The translations under genes and the position numbers were made by a program. A stretch of 64,000 nucleotides of DNA from Cubamyces lactineus (Eukaryota; Basidiomycota; Agaricomycetes; Polyporales; Polyporaceae). The number at the start of each line of letters is the position of its first letter. Position 1 is the first letter of the stretch. The stretch lies in contig JACDTU010000033.1 in the NCBI GenBank assembly GCA_022376465.1, forward strand, positions 108,393 to 172,392, written 5' to 3'. Shown here one piece after another: positions 50,274 through 60,859 of the stretch. The notes below the pieces were generated by a model, which searched no databases, was not told the DNA's origin, and was given only the letters and a program-made list of their open reading frames with translations.

Positions 50274-53200
50274 ATGCTGCCCAACACGCCGCGCTCGATA
50301 GCTGCCCGTGCCATCCCCCGCTTCGCCACTTTCGCAAAGGGTCCTCGCTCTACCGCCGCTCTCTCCCACTCTGCACGCGTCGGAGCGAGCACACCAGCTT
50401 GCCGGACCGCCGTACCACTCTCCGTCCATCCTCAGCCTACTCCGGCTCGCGTCTCCTCCAGAGGTTTTGCCACCGCGGCAGGTATGTCCATCCTTGATAT
50501 GACGCCTGAACAATTACTGAGGTCGTGTACCAGATGGCTCCTTTACGACTCTGCAAGAGTCCGCCCACAAGCCTCTCTTTGACAAGATCCTCATCGCAAA
50601 CAGGTATGCTCCGCCCTGCCTCCTCCGTCATCCATTTTGCTCACCGTAGCAGAGGTGAGATCGCGTGTCGCGTCATACGCACAGCAAGGAAACTCGGTGT
50701 CAAGACCGTCGCCGTTTATAGCGAGGTCGACGCGAACGCGTTGCACGTCCGCCTGGTCCGTACCCTTCGCATCTCACCCGGCGCACATTTCTCACCCTGT
50801 ATCCAGGCCGATGAGGCGTATTGCATAGGTCCCGCCCCTTCCGCAGAGAGCTATGTACGTCTTCCATTTAATCACGCACCTGCTGTTCCCTCATTCGCGT
50901 ACAGCTTCGTATAGACAAGATCATCGACGTCTGCAAACGCAGCGGCGCACAGGTACTACGGCTCACTCCCATCTCTCCGTCGCCTCTCGCTAATCATAGC
51001 ATACAGGCGGTCCATCCCGGATACGGCTTCCTTAGTGAGAATGCACAGTTCGCCGAACGCTTAGCACAAGAAGGCATCGTCTTCATTGGTCCTCCCGCGA
51101 GCGCCATCGTCAGCATGGGTTCAAAGAGGTGAGCGTCCATCTCCGCGCGCCTTCGACTCGTCCGTGCTCACGTCCTTCTAGCGAGTCCAAGAATATCATG
51201 TCAGGTGCGACGTTCACGTATCTTGCGTCGTCGTGAATGACCTCCTCATGCGAGTCTTACAGCTGCCGGCGTCCCTGTCGTACCCGGGTATCACGGCACC
51301 AACCAAGATCCCGACTTTTTGCAGCAAGAGGCCACCCGCATCGGTGAAGATGCATTCCTGTCGGTCTTCAGATGAATCTCCTCTGACAGGCTTCAAATTC
51401 GCAGGCTACCCCGTCCTCATCAAGGCCGTTCACGGCGGTGGCGGAAAGGGCATGCGTATCGTCCATTCTGCCGGCGAGTTCCACGAGGCCCTCGAGTCTG
51501 CCCAGCGCGAGGCGCGCAAGGCGTTCGGCAACGCCGACGTGCTCGTCGAAAAGTACATTGAACGTCCGCGTCATGTCGAGGTCCAGGTCTTTGCGGACAA
51601 GCTTGGCGGCTGCGTGAGTCTCTGGGAGCGCGACTGCTCTGTCCAGCGGAGAAACCAGAAGATCATCGAGGAGGCCCCTGCACCCGGGCTTTCACCCGAA
51701 CTTCGCGCGGATTTGAGTGCCAAGGCCGTCGCCGCGGCCAAGGCAGTAAACTATGTCGGCGCGGGCACCGTCGAGTTCATCTTCGACAACGACACGCACA
51801 AGTTCTACTTCATGGAGATGTCAGTAGCAATACATCTCCGCCGTATGGATTGTCGCTGATTGAGTGAACGCTAGGAACACGCGCCTGCAAGTCGAGCACC
51901 CCGTGACAGAGATGATAACTGGCCTCGACCTCGTCGAGTGGCAGCTCGAGGTTCGCCGTAACTTACCTCCCATTTGGTGTGATTTTGACGTCCTTCTAGG
52001 TTGCTGCGGGGAACCCGCTCCCTCTCGACCAGCGCTCGATCCCGCTCGTTGGCCATGCCTTCGAGGCGCGCATCTACGCAGAGAACCCGCGCAATAACTT
52101 CCTCCCCGACTCGGGTCAGCTCCTCTACCTCTCCACGCCCGAGCCGACGCACATCTTCGCGCCCTCCGTGGCGGAGCACCACCTTGCGTCCGAGAGCGCC
52201 GACGTGGGCGCGGAGTTCACCCCTGTGGTGAACACGTCCGCTGCGCTCGCGCCTGTCGTCCGTCTCGAGCAGGGATTCGAACAGGGCGCGCAGATTGGTG
52301 TTTTCTATGACCCGATGATCGCGAAGCTCGTCGTGCACGGACGGGATCGCACGGAGGCGCTGCGTATGCTGAGGACCGCGCTTGAGGAGTATCGCGTCGT
52401 GGGCGTCGCGACCAACGTCGAGTTCCTCCGTACGCTTGCCGGCAACGAGGCGTTTGTCAGGGCGGAGGTCGAGACGGGCTTTATACCGGTAAGCCCGCTT
52501 CCTCTAGAGTGCGAGAGAGCGTAGCTGACGTTGAATCATGCAGAAACACTTCGAGGAGCTCTTCCCTCCGCTCCCGGAACCGTCTCATGAGGCGCTCGCC
52601 CAGGCTGCGCTGTACGTAGTCCTCCGTGATCACCCCACGTCGACCTCGCCCTCGCCCTGGAGCACGCTCACCTCGCGCCGCTTCGGCGGAGACGTGTACG
52701 AGCGTATTGTTACCTTCCAGTCCGAGGACACCGCCGCGCCTCCTATGACCGTCCACGTCAAGTCCCTCCCTGGAGGCCGCTTCGATGTGACGACGCGCAC
52801 CGGTTCGTCCGAACGTACATTCTCGGGCGTAGATGCGCACCTGGCTTCGCCTTCTTCGATTGCTGCCTCGCTTGACGGTGCGCTCGTCCGCACCACCATT
52901 GTCGCGCAGCCCCCTCCCCCGGGCGTCCCCGCATCGTCTTCGCCCAATACGGCCGAGCGACTGCACGTCTTCCACGGGGCGCACAAGACGACGCTCGTCC
53001 GCCCCTCGCCGAACTGGCTGCTCTCGCTCGGGGGCGACGTGCTCGGTGCGGCCAAGGGCGCGCTGCGGGCGCCGATGCCGAGCGTGGTCGTGGAGGTGCG
53101 CGTGAAGGAGGGCGAGCGCGTGGAGAAGGGCCAGCCGGTCGTCGTGCTGGAGAGCATGAAGACGGAGACGGTGCTCCGGGCGCCGGTGGCGGGCGTAGTG

Positions 53201-53275
53201 AGGGCCGTGGGGTGCAAGAAGGGAGAGATGGTTGAGGAGGGCCGGGAGCTGGTGGATGTCGAGGAGAGTACATAG
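50274..53275 (+). CDS. 3-methylcrotonyl-CoA carboxylase, biotin-containing alpha subunit
   Basis: Mitochondrial leucine degradation: ATP-dependent biotin carboxylation, then transfer by the beta subunit. The N-terminus is a Ser/Arg/Ala-rich targeting sequence ([26 protein letters not shown]). Biotin carboxylase motifs run [49 protein letters not shown], the ATP-grasp loop [52 protein letters not shown], and [32 protein letters not shown] domain ends the protein with [37 protein letters not shown]; the Lys of ESMKTE is the biotin site. About eight introns in the 5' half, one of them splitting NTRLQVEH from its neighbour. The linker length fits MCC alpha rather than pyruvate or acetyl-CoA carboxylase. 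Confidence 0.93.
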
Positions 53276-53896
53276 GAGTGTCAAGTGGGCGAGTCACCTC
53301 GGAAGGTTATGTTGTCATACGGTTATAGGCATCGGGATGAGACAGTACGCAGAAAGTCCAAATACGCATACCGAGTACACTACTGCTATTACATGATATA
53401 GACCAGACCTGCAACATCTCAAGTGAGAACTACTCCACGCTGGTGCCACAAGACGAGACATTATAGCAAATCCAAGAACATCAGTGGATCCACCATCCCC
53501 CGCAAGTCCTTGGATCTCCTCCACATTGCGGGTCGTCTCGTCGGGGTATCCAGCAGTCCCGGACGTATGAGCCACTTTGCAGCATGCAGAAGGTAGGTGC
53601 GCTGGATCAGGACGAGGATTGCCAGGAAGATCCATGTCGTGAATGGTGTACTGGACTTGCTCTGTAACATGTGTGGATGTAGATACTCTTCGGCATATCT
53701 GGAAGGGACTGTACACAGGCATTGTCGGCGGAGGGCAATGGAAGTATACATTTACGATCAAGATCCAGTCCGGGGTAGGAGCACGTGGTCTGGGGATCCG
53801 GCATGGGATTAGCGGTCGACGAATCATGTCCCGCCCAATTAATACCCAACTCTTGCTCCTCCTCCCTCTCCTCCTCCTCCTCGTCTTCTGCTCGCG
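53276..53896. other. Spacer with a possible small minus-strand ORF
   Basis: About 620 nt between two plus-strand genes. A 96-codon minus-strand ORF (53461-53751) contains one hydrophobic stretch, TPFTTWIFLAILVLIQRTYLL, and ends MVDPLMFLDLL. Without homologs I cannot tell a small membrane protein from chance. Confidence 0.3.
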
Positions 53897-55951
53897 ATGA
53901 TGCTGCGTTGGCGGGGTCGGCCTGCGCGCCTTGTGCGCGCGCTGCATACTACTCCTCGTCGCAGCAGAGAACTGTTTGACCCCACCAACGTCGAGCGGCC
54001 AACAGATGACGTCGACGTCTGCATCGTCGGCGCTGGTCCTGCAGGCCTCAGCGCCGCCATCCGTCTCAAGCAACTCGAACAGGAGAAGGGCCGCGAGATC
54101 CGCGTCGTAGTCCTGGAGAAGGGCGCTGAAGTTGGTGCGTTTCTATCGCCTTGCGAGCCGGTGGCTGCCACTCACTTCGCTACAGGGTCGCATATCCTTT
54201 CAGGAGCCGTCCTCGAGCCTCGCGCTCTCAACGAACTCCTACCCGGCTGGCAAGACCGTCCCGACCATCCTCTCAAACAACCTACCACCTCCACACAGAT
54301 GCGCCTCCTCACCAAGAACAGCTCCTTCCGCATCCCCCAGCCTCCCCAAATGGCCAAAATGGGCACCTATGTCATCTCCCTTTCCCGCGTCACCGCCTGG
54401 CTCGGCTCCATCGCGGAGGAAATGGGCGTCGAAGTATACCCTGGCTTCGCGGGCGCAGGCCTCGTCTACAGCACCGACGGTCGCTCAGTCCTCGGTGTCC
54501 GCACCAACGAAGTCGGTCTCGATCGCCAAGGCCGCATGAAGGACTCCTTCGAACCCGGAATGGAGTTCCGGGCTCGCGTGACCCTCCTCGCAGAGGGCGC
54601 GCACGGCTCTCTCTCCAAGGAAGCCATCCGCCGCTTCAAGCTCCGTGAAGGCCGTGATCCCCAGACGTACGGCCTCGGCCTCAAGGAGGTGTGGCGTGTC
54701 GACCCCTCCAAGCACGAACCTGGCAAGGTCGTCCACACCATGGGCTGGCCCCTCGACCTCCACACCTATGGTGGCGGTTGGGCCTACCATATGGCAGACG
54801 GCCTTGTCACTCTCGGTCTCGTCATCGGCCTCGACTACGCCAATCCCTACCTTAGCCCTTACCGCGAGTTCCAGGTACGAATGCTGGCTTTTCGTTGGCT
54901 CTGCTCGTGCTAACGTCGCCCAAGCGCATGAAACATCATCCATACTTCCGCGACCTCCTCTCTGGTGATTCGACAAGGATAGCGTACGGTGCCCGAGTGA
55001 TCAACGAGGGCGGCCTCCAATCCGTCCCTAAGCTCAACTTCCCCGGCGGTGCTCTCATCGGCTGCTCTGCCGGGTTCGTCAATGTCGCCAAGATCAAGGG
55101 CACCCACAATGCCATGAAGAGTGGCATGCTCGCCGCTGAAGCTGCCTTCGATGTTGTGGCCTCGCAAACATCCGAGTCGCCGTCTGAGGAGGAGCCGGCT
55201 GACATGAGCGCGTACGAGACCTCTCTGCGCGATAGTTGGGTGCACGAGGATCTGTACGAAGTGCGCAACATCCGCCCGTCGTTCAATACCTCTCTTGGTG
55301 TCATCGGCGGCGTCTTGTACTCTGGCATCGACTCCCTTTTCCTACGAGGTCGCACTCCCTGGACGTTCCGCAACACACTTGGCAAGAGCGATGCCGCGCA
55401 CACGAAGCGTGCTAGCGAGTGCAAGCCGATCGAGTACCCGCCCTTCGAGCCCCCGCTGTCTACCGACCTCCTCACGAGTGTCACTCTCACCGGTACTAAT
55501 CACGCCGAGGATCAGCCTGTGCACCTTCGTGTGCGCAAGTACCTCACCGAGGGTGAGCACGCTGGTGCGGAGGGCGAGCAGCCAGAGAAGGGTTTCACGA
55601 CCGAGCGTTATGTCGAGGATGCGGACGTTCGCCGGGAGCACGTCCGGCTGAACGTAGGTGAATACGCTGGGCTGCTCGGGCGCGGCTGCCCGGCGCAAGT
55701 ATACGAGTACGTGGACGCTGAGGATGCAGAGACTGCGACGCAGGTCGAAAACGTGGGCTGGGGCGGGAAGAAGCTCGTGATCAACTCGCAGAACTGCATC
55801 CATTGCAAGTTCTGCGATGTCAAGGTGCCGACGCAAGACATCACGTGGACCGTCCCTGAGGGAGGTGGTGGTCCGAAGTACAGTAAGTGGTGCATTTTTT
55901 GGCGTCACCTTGGACATTCACTGAAGTGGGCGCATTGCAGCTGTTACATAG
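53897..55951 (+). CDS. Electron transfer flavoprotein-ubiquinone oxidoreductase
   Basis: ETF-QO passes electrons from fatty-acid and amino-acid dehydrogenases to ubiquinone at the inner mitochondrial membrane. MMLRWRGRPARLVRALHTTPRRS is a targeting peptide. The FAD motif is VDVCIVGAGPAGLSAAIRLKQLEQEKG; GAEVGSHILSGAVLEPRAL follows removal of a 51-nt intron. GLGLKEVWRVDPSKHEPGKVVHTMGWPLD and YGGGWAYHMADGLVTLGLVIGLDYANPYLSPY are family hallmarks, as is LNFPGGALIGCSAGFVNVAKIKGTHNAMKSGMLAAE. The 4Fe-4S ligands are in GRGCPAQVYEY and NCIHCKFCDVKVP. After the last intron the end is EGGGGPKYTVT. All parts present; it lies directly downstream of MCC alpha. Confidence 0.95.
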
Positions 55952-56101
55952 GTCTTATGTAGGCCATCTTGTGTGTTGAGTGCGGGTGTCACACCAAATG
56001 ACATTCTTAGACACCTGACAGGCTTTCTTGTATTATATGCCCATTGTAAATAGTGTCCTCGTCTCAAAGTACGCTGCGAAAGGGAATGGCTCGACACGGT
56101 A

Positions 56102-56901
56102 TGTCACAAGCACGAGACTTGGCGCGCTAGACTCGAGAGGCGCATGGACCGTGACTGTTACGCTCCGTGCTGTAACCCCGAAGTCCGATCCCCGAACCCC
56201 CGTACTCCGCTCCTTACCCCGCACTACGTACTCCGCTTCCCCGTACTCCGCTCTTCCGTACCCCGTACCCCCGGCTCCGTTCTCCGTACTCCGCACTTCG
56301 TACTCCGTACTTCGGACTTCCCCCCGACCCCATGACTTACATGTCTCAGATAACCCCTCATGGCGCTACCTACATGAGGCTTTTGCTTACTGAGCTATCT
56401 ACGTTATCTTACCCTTGGCAAGTTACTTCGTACTTTCGTTCTCCTCTTTCCTATCACGTACATCTCTTTTGTTTCTACCAGGTTTCTGACTTAGTATAAA
56501 TACTGCCCCGGAATGTAGTAGCTACTCAGTTCGGAAATCTCGTTATACTCGTTAACCTTGTGCACTCGTCTTACTGGACTTCTAGTCCGTACTCCGACAC
56601 TCAACCCTGACTCTCTAGTCCGACCAACCTTCGTTCCCTTGCTACCTACCCCTTCGACCCAACCCTGTCCCCAAGTCCGACCTTCGCCCCGTCAAGTCCG
56701 TACTCCGTAGTCCGTAAATAGAGGACATCGAGTCGGAACCCGTGCGTTACTAATAGTTTCGCGAAAGTCCTCACCCCAGTGCTAGTCCGACCTCCGGTCG
56801 TACTCCGACCCCGAACTCCGTCCAAGTCCCGACCACCGGAGTTGTACCCCCGGACGGCACGGTCTTAACAGTATTTCCGAACTAACCGGGTTTCACTCAA
56901 T
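56102..56901 (+). mobile_element. LTR-like 5' region of a Ty3/gypsy-type retrotransposon (fragment)
   Basis: A TG start is plausible at tgtcacaagc (about 56107). The stretch contains many cgtactccg/agtccg repeats (56190-56330 and 56580-56860), a TATA box (tagtataaatac, about 56492-56503), and then a leader that runs into a Gag-like frame at 56902. Both LTR edges, the primer-binding site and a 3' LTR were not identified, so this is an incomplete copy and the exact LTR limits are unknown. The family call rests mainly on the Gag-like ORF. Confidence 0.55.
56190..56330. repeat. cgtactccg-rich degenerate tandem repeat
   Basis: Many imperfect copies of gtactccg / gtaccccg / gtacttcg in about 140 nt, inside the LTR-like segment. 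Scattered copies continue to about 56870. Confidence 0.7.
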
Positions 56902-57462
56902 ATGTCCACTCGAACCGTAGTCCGCACTCAGACTCAATCTCGCGCCCTAGAGCAAGAAGACCCCGCCGAGAACTGGAGTGGCTGGACAGCTCGCCGAGGC
57001 GACTCAGCGATGCAAGAAGAAGCTACTCCGAGCCGCCGCGGGCAGTTCGCTCGAACGATCATTGAAGCGTCCTCCGATGGGGACGACGAAGGTGACCCGC
57101 CTCAGCCTCTGGTCATCTCTACCGCGACTGCCTCGCAGGTACCCCGAGAGCCATCTCCGGGGAACCCGTTCTCCGAGGGTCAGCCTTCAGGTCCGAGCCG
57201 CGGGCCTCCAGGTCCGCCTAGTCCTCCAGGTCCGCCGGGCCCCCCAGGACCGCCAGGTCCTCCGGACAATGACCCACAAGGGCCGGGAGACGACGACACC
57301 AGCTCAAGCTCGGACTCCTCCGACTCCGAAGACCGAGTACAGTCGCAACTAGCGACCGCGATCTCTCTCATCGCGCGTACCCTCGAACGTACTACCGCTC
57401 CAACTCCGGCGGTTACCCAACCCTCGAACAACGAGCGGCACAACGTCCGCGAGCCGGACCGG
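56902..57462 (+). pseudogene. Truncated retrotransposon Gag N-terminus
   Basis: Open frame MSTRTVVRTQTQSRALEQEDPAENWSGWTARRG, then a collagen-like Gly-Pro-Pro run (PPGPPGPPGPPGPPDNDPQGPG), an acidic/Ser stretch (DDDTSSSSDSSDSEDRVQ) and a helical segment (QLATAISLIARTLERT), ending NERHNVREPD. This layout is typical of basidiomycete Ty3/gypsy Gag proteins, in which a capsid domain should come next. Instead the frame runs into telomere-type repeats (RLGLGLGRG) and stops at 57606. No capsid, zinc knuckle, protease or polymerase is present. A broken, non-functional copy. Confidence 0.7.
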
Positions 57463-57515
57463 TTAGGGTTAGGGTTAGGGAGGGGGAGCCTGACGCGCGC
57501 GAGGGTTAGGGAGGG
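57461..57515 (+). repeat. Interstitial telomere-type repeat (TTAGGG)
   Basis: Three perfect TTAGGG units at 57463-57480, then a roughly 30-nt unit (ggttagggagggg-gagcc-gacgcg) present twice (about 57473-57502 and 57503-57530). TTAGGG is the telomere repeat of most basidiomycetes. Confidence 0.85.
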
Positions 57516-57530
57516 GAGCCCGACGCGATC

Positions 57531-58436
57531 GAGCGGAGCGAGATTTGCGGCGGGCGACGACGTTCGAGAAGGGTGTCGAAAGACTTGGGCCAACTGGGGC
57601 TGGTGAGGAACACCAACCCGCCCAGTTTCGACCTTTTATGCCGGTCTCTTCAGGGCCTATACAGTTCTTTACGATTAAGTTCAAACCCTATCCCAGCGGC
57701 GTATCACCGCTTGCACGAGGGACAGGTTTACGAATTCAGCTGACGCGGCGGCGGCCGTAGGCCGCCGTCCTTACCTTCTGCCGATGGGGACGGCTGAAAG
57801 CGTAAGACTGATTTGACTCTAAACTTTAACTCGCGGAGCGCCTTACCCCGGCGCTCCGGATGACACAATTAGTATGTGTCACTCGGACCGAGTAAACTAG
57901 CGCGCGATCTAATTAAAGACCGGCGCTTGCATACCCCTTAAAGGTTACCTTTTATTCCAGATCACGTGACCATAAGACGCCCTTTAGGCGCTAAAGACTT
58001 CCCCGGATAGGGTCCGGACCCACCATGGGGGTAACTAGGCGCCCCTTTCGGGCGCTTCGCCGGAACACGTGCCCCGCCTGTTACCGGTCAGGGTGTTCGG
58101 TTCACGTGCCCAGTCAATAGGCGCCATGGGTTGTCCCACGGTGTTGTGACCTTAGAATAAACCCTCGAAGTAAACCTATCCATATAATCCTGGCCGGGCA
58201 CACTGCACGGCCGAAAATGGTTCACTTTTTTAGGGAAAATTTGAAAAGATGCACGCTTTACCGCTCGATGAGCTGGGAAACTTACTACCAACCATGGGAT
58301 TGTACGTGGGTAGAGGTCTCAGCTATGACCTCTGATTGACTGCATTTATAGGGAAAAAAAGAGGGGGGTAAGGGTTAGGCCTTCGGCTAAGGCCTTAGGG
58401 CTTTGTTCCTGGACCCCAAAAAGTGCCGATTTTGGC
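57531..58436. repeat. Hairpin-rich repeat-like DNA of unknown type
   Basis: No coding frame. Several short GC palindromes stand out: ggcggc..gtaggccgcc (about 57747-57766), gagcgcc..ggcgctc (about 57836-57857), ggcgccccttt-cgggcgc (about 58036-58052) and taaggcct/aggcctta around 58375-58400. A second ggggtaagggttagg lies near 58366. It may be the remains of the 3' part of a retroelement or another non-coding transposon; ends and target duplications were not found. Confidence 0.4.
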
Positions 58437-58456
58437 ATGTCATGTGGGGTCTACCA

Positions 58457-58980
58457 CGCGGGCTACCACCTTTGTGGTAGCCCGCGCCGGGGGGGGATGT
58501 GTGCCCGGTGTGCGCGGGCTAGCACAAAGGTGGTAGACCGCGCAAGATGTGGCCAACTCACGCGGGCTACCACCTTTGTGGTAGCCCGCGCCACTGCGGG
58601 GGATGTGTGCCCGGTGTGTGCGGTCTAGCACAAAGGTGGTAGCCCGCGCATGGCATGGCGCACTCGCGCGGGCTACCACCTTTGTGGTAGCCCGCGCCAC
58701 TGCGGAGGATGTGTGCCCGGTGCGCGGGCTAGCACAAAGGTGGTAGACCGCGCAAGATGTGGCCGACTCGCGCGGGCTACCACCTTTGTGGTAGCCCGCG
58801 CCACTGCGGGGGATGTGTGCTCGGTGTGCGCGGTCTAGCACAAAGGTGGTAGACCGCGCATGGCATGGCGCACTCGCGCGGTCTACCATCTTTGTGCTAG
58901 ACCGCGCCGCTGCCAATATAGATGCTCCCAGACGCGGCTCAGTCGCGCGGGCTACCACAAAGGTGGTAGACCGCGCATGG
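58457..58980. repeat. Palindrome array A (ten hairpins)
   Basis: Ten palindromes of 28-32 nt start near 58457, 58513, 58561, 58619, 58667, 58723, 58771, 58829, 58877 and 58946. Spacing alternates 56-58 and 48 nt, so the higher-order unit is about 105 nt. One class is a perfect stem, gcgcgggctaccac / gtggtagcccgcgc, with loop cttt. The other has core ctagcacaaaggtggtag with one fixed G-G mismatch. Stem variants gggcta/tagccc and ggtcta/tagacc both occur, along with a few mixed units. A degenerate copy lies at about 59152-59186. Confidence 0.9.
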
Positions 58981-59151
58981 TATGGCGATGCCTCTGCCCG
59001 ATATGCTGCTGAACACAGGGACCTATCCGGCACTGCTGGAACATCTCTCCCATGGGTCAGTCTCCTACGACTGTCGCCCAGAGGATGTCCGCTTGTGCTG
59101 TCTCCCGCCTATGTGATAAACTGCACCATTGTGAATATGTGTGCTCGATGT

Positions 59152-59225
59152 GCGCGGTCTACCACATGGAATGGGAGACCGCGCATGGCATGACGCACTC
59201 ATGTGGGCTACCTATGTGGTAGATT
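59152..59225. repeat. Degenerate palindrome copies
   Basis: One unit with arms gcgcggtctaccac and gggagaccgcgc (about 59152-59186) and a partial gggctacctatgtggtag (about 59205-59222). These look like decayed members of array A. Confidence 0.6.
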
Positions 59226-59677
59226 GCACAACAAAAACACCCAGTCCTACCAGAATGTCAGTGCATTATAGAGTGCGAGACTGGCTGCAGCTCAGAGTCA
59301 AACATATACTCTCAGCAGTCCGGGACATAGAACAATGTATCAAAGTGCGATTGCGGTACATTGTGTGTGCCCAGGATGTATATAGCACATTGTGCAACAG
59401 CCAGTAGCTCTGAATACGAGGAGGGAGTCCTTACGTCCATCTGCGCAGCCTCACATGCTAAACCGAGCAATGCAGACTCCAAAAACGACTGGGCGTCACC
59501 TGCGCGGTGTGGATTATTGCCGCTATTGATATTGCAATGAGGCGATCATGTGGAAGGACATTGTCGCTTAGTGCAGGCGAAGGGGCGGCGGAGGCGAGGG
59601 GGGACGATGCCAGCATTTTTGCGGGGGTCTCTGTCCATCGCTACACCGACGCACGCCTGCGCAAGAGTTCATTCCCC

Positions 59678-60501
59678 ATGTCGCAGTCCAGTCTCGCATT
59701 TACGTTCTGTACTTCTTCGCCGAGTACGCTCCGCGCGGGGTTTGCAAGATTTATTGCAGAGTTGGCGGACCTTCCGGACGCGAGCCCAACGTTGACATTC
59801 CACCTAGACGACGCGGACGCGCTGTCAGCATACACGAAGCTGCTAGAGGCGATTGCTCCGGAAGGGGCGGTGTCGCTGCACGTTCCGCATTTGCGGACAC
59901 TAGGCCCGCTGTCCTCGATCCTGGGGCGGTGGACGGAGGTGAAGTGTGTGCACCTATCGCTGGATGCGACGGACGGGTCCCCGTTCAGCTTTGGGACGCG
60001 GTTTGTCGCGCCGCTGCAACCGGAGGCAAAGTTCCCGCTGCCAGTGATGCCTGGGGTGGAACTGCTGATTGTCAGTATTCCGGATCGGACTGTTGAAATG
60101 GTACGTGGGCCTTACCAGGGTGCGCGACGGAAAACGGCCTGGTTCGCTAACATTGTTGGGCTGCGGTATGTTAGGCGGACATTGGGGCTCTTTTGGAGAA
60201 TGTAGCCTATGCCTTCCCTGCTCTACACACCGTGCATATCGACCAAGACGCGGCGGGCATGGAGGATTGCGTAGGTGGGGTTCCGTTCACGCCACGGAAG
60301 TGGATCGAAAGTATATTCACTTTTCTTCGAAACCCATACTTTACTTTTGAACATTTGGTGTGGGGGCGATGGATATTTGATGGCGCGCATCGTTGTTTCC
60401 ATGGGATCGAGGATGTGAACTTTGTTTCGCATTACATGGAGTATGTGTTTCCTAGAATAGTGGGTATGTCTTGTAGATGCGATGACTGCGGGCGGGGTTA
60501 G
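59678..60501 (+). CDS. Hypothetical protein, Agaricomycete F-box-neighbourhood type
   Basis: Two exons (intron about 60102-60179) give a protein starting MSQSSLAFTFCTSSPSTLRAGFARFIAELADLPD; an upstream in-frame ATG at 59537 would add 47 residues. Strand/helix alternation such as VSLHVPHLRTLGPLSSILGRWTEVKCVHLSLDA and NVAYAFPALHTVHIDQDAAGMEDC is like the C-terminal, LRR-like parts of Agaricomycete F-box proteins. No F-box is visible in the frame. It ends CRCDDCGRG. The 3' end is followed after 44 nt by palindrome array B. Possibly a truncated family member. Confidence 0.55.
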
Positions 60502-60545
60502 TAGCGACAATATAGTATTATTCTCAGGGAACGCGTGGAGAGTGT

Positions 60546-60742
60546 GCGGTGTAGCATGTAGGTGGTACACCGCGTTCACGAGGAAATATATATCGCTGGT
60601 TTGCGGTGTAGCATGTAGGTGGTACACCGCATTCACGAGGGAATATATATCGATGGTGAGCGGTGTAGCATGTAGGTGGTACACCGCGTTCGCGCGGGCA
60701 GATGCGACAAGTGTGCGGTGTAGCATGTAGGTGGTACACCGC
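60546..60742. repeat. Palindrome array B (four hairpins)
   Basis: Four near-identical copies of gcggtgtagcatgtagg-tggtacaccgc start at 60546, 60603, 60660 and 60715 (period 55-57 nt). Spacers share atatatatcg between copies. The stem is gcggtgta/tacaccgc with the same internal G-G mismatch as in array A. The array begins 44 nt after a stop codon, so it is probably in a 3' UTR. Confidence 0.9.
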
Positions 60743-60859
60743 TCAGAAGGGAGGAGTTGGTTGCATGTATTGAATGTTAACGGATGTTATGCGCATGGTG
60801 AGCGGGTCGAACAAAATACATTTGAGGTATGTAGCTAAACAGGCAGGGTCGGGGGACAT

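Noticed and set aside
52255..52290. tRNA B-box-like ggattcgaac
   Set aside because: Lies within the MCC alpha coding sequence and has no A box or cloverleaf around it.
53315..54073. 252-codon minus-strand ORF
   Set aside because: Overlaps the ETF-QO start on the opposite strand; composition is mixed and no domain was seen. Only its inner 96-codon alternative frame is kept as a weak candidate.
58457..58980. CRISPR array
   Set aside because: Regular short repeats with spacers resemble one, but the genome is eukaryotic, the spacers are themselves repeated, and no Cas genes exist.
58440..59033. Minus-strand ORF over array A
   Set aside because: Same reason: translation of the hairpin repeats, not a protein family.
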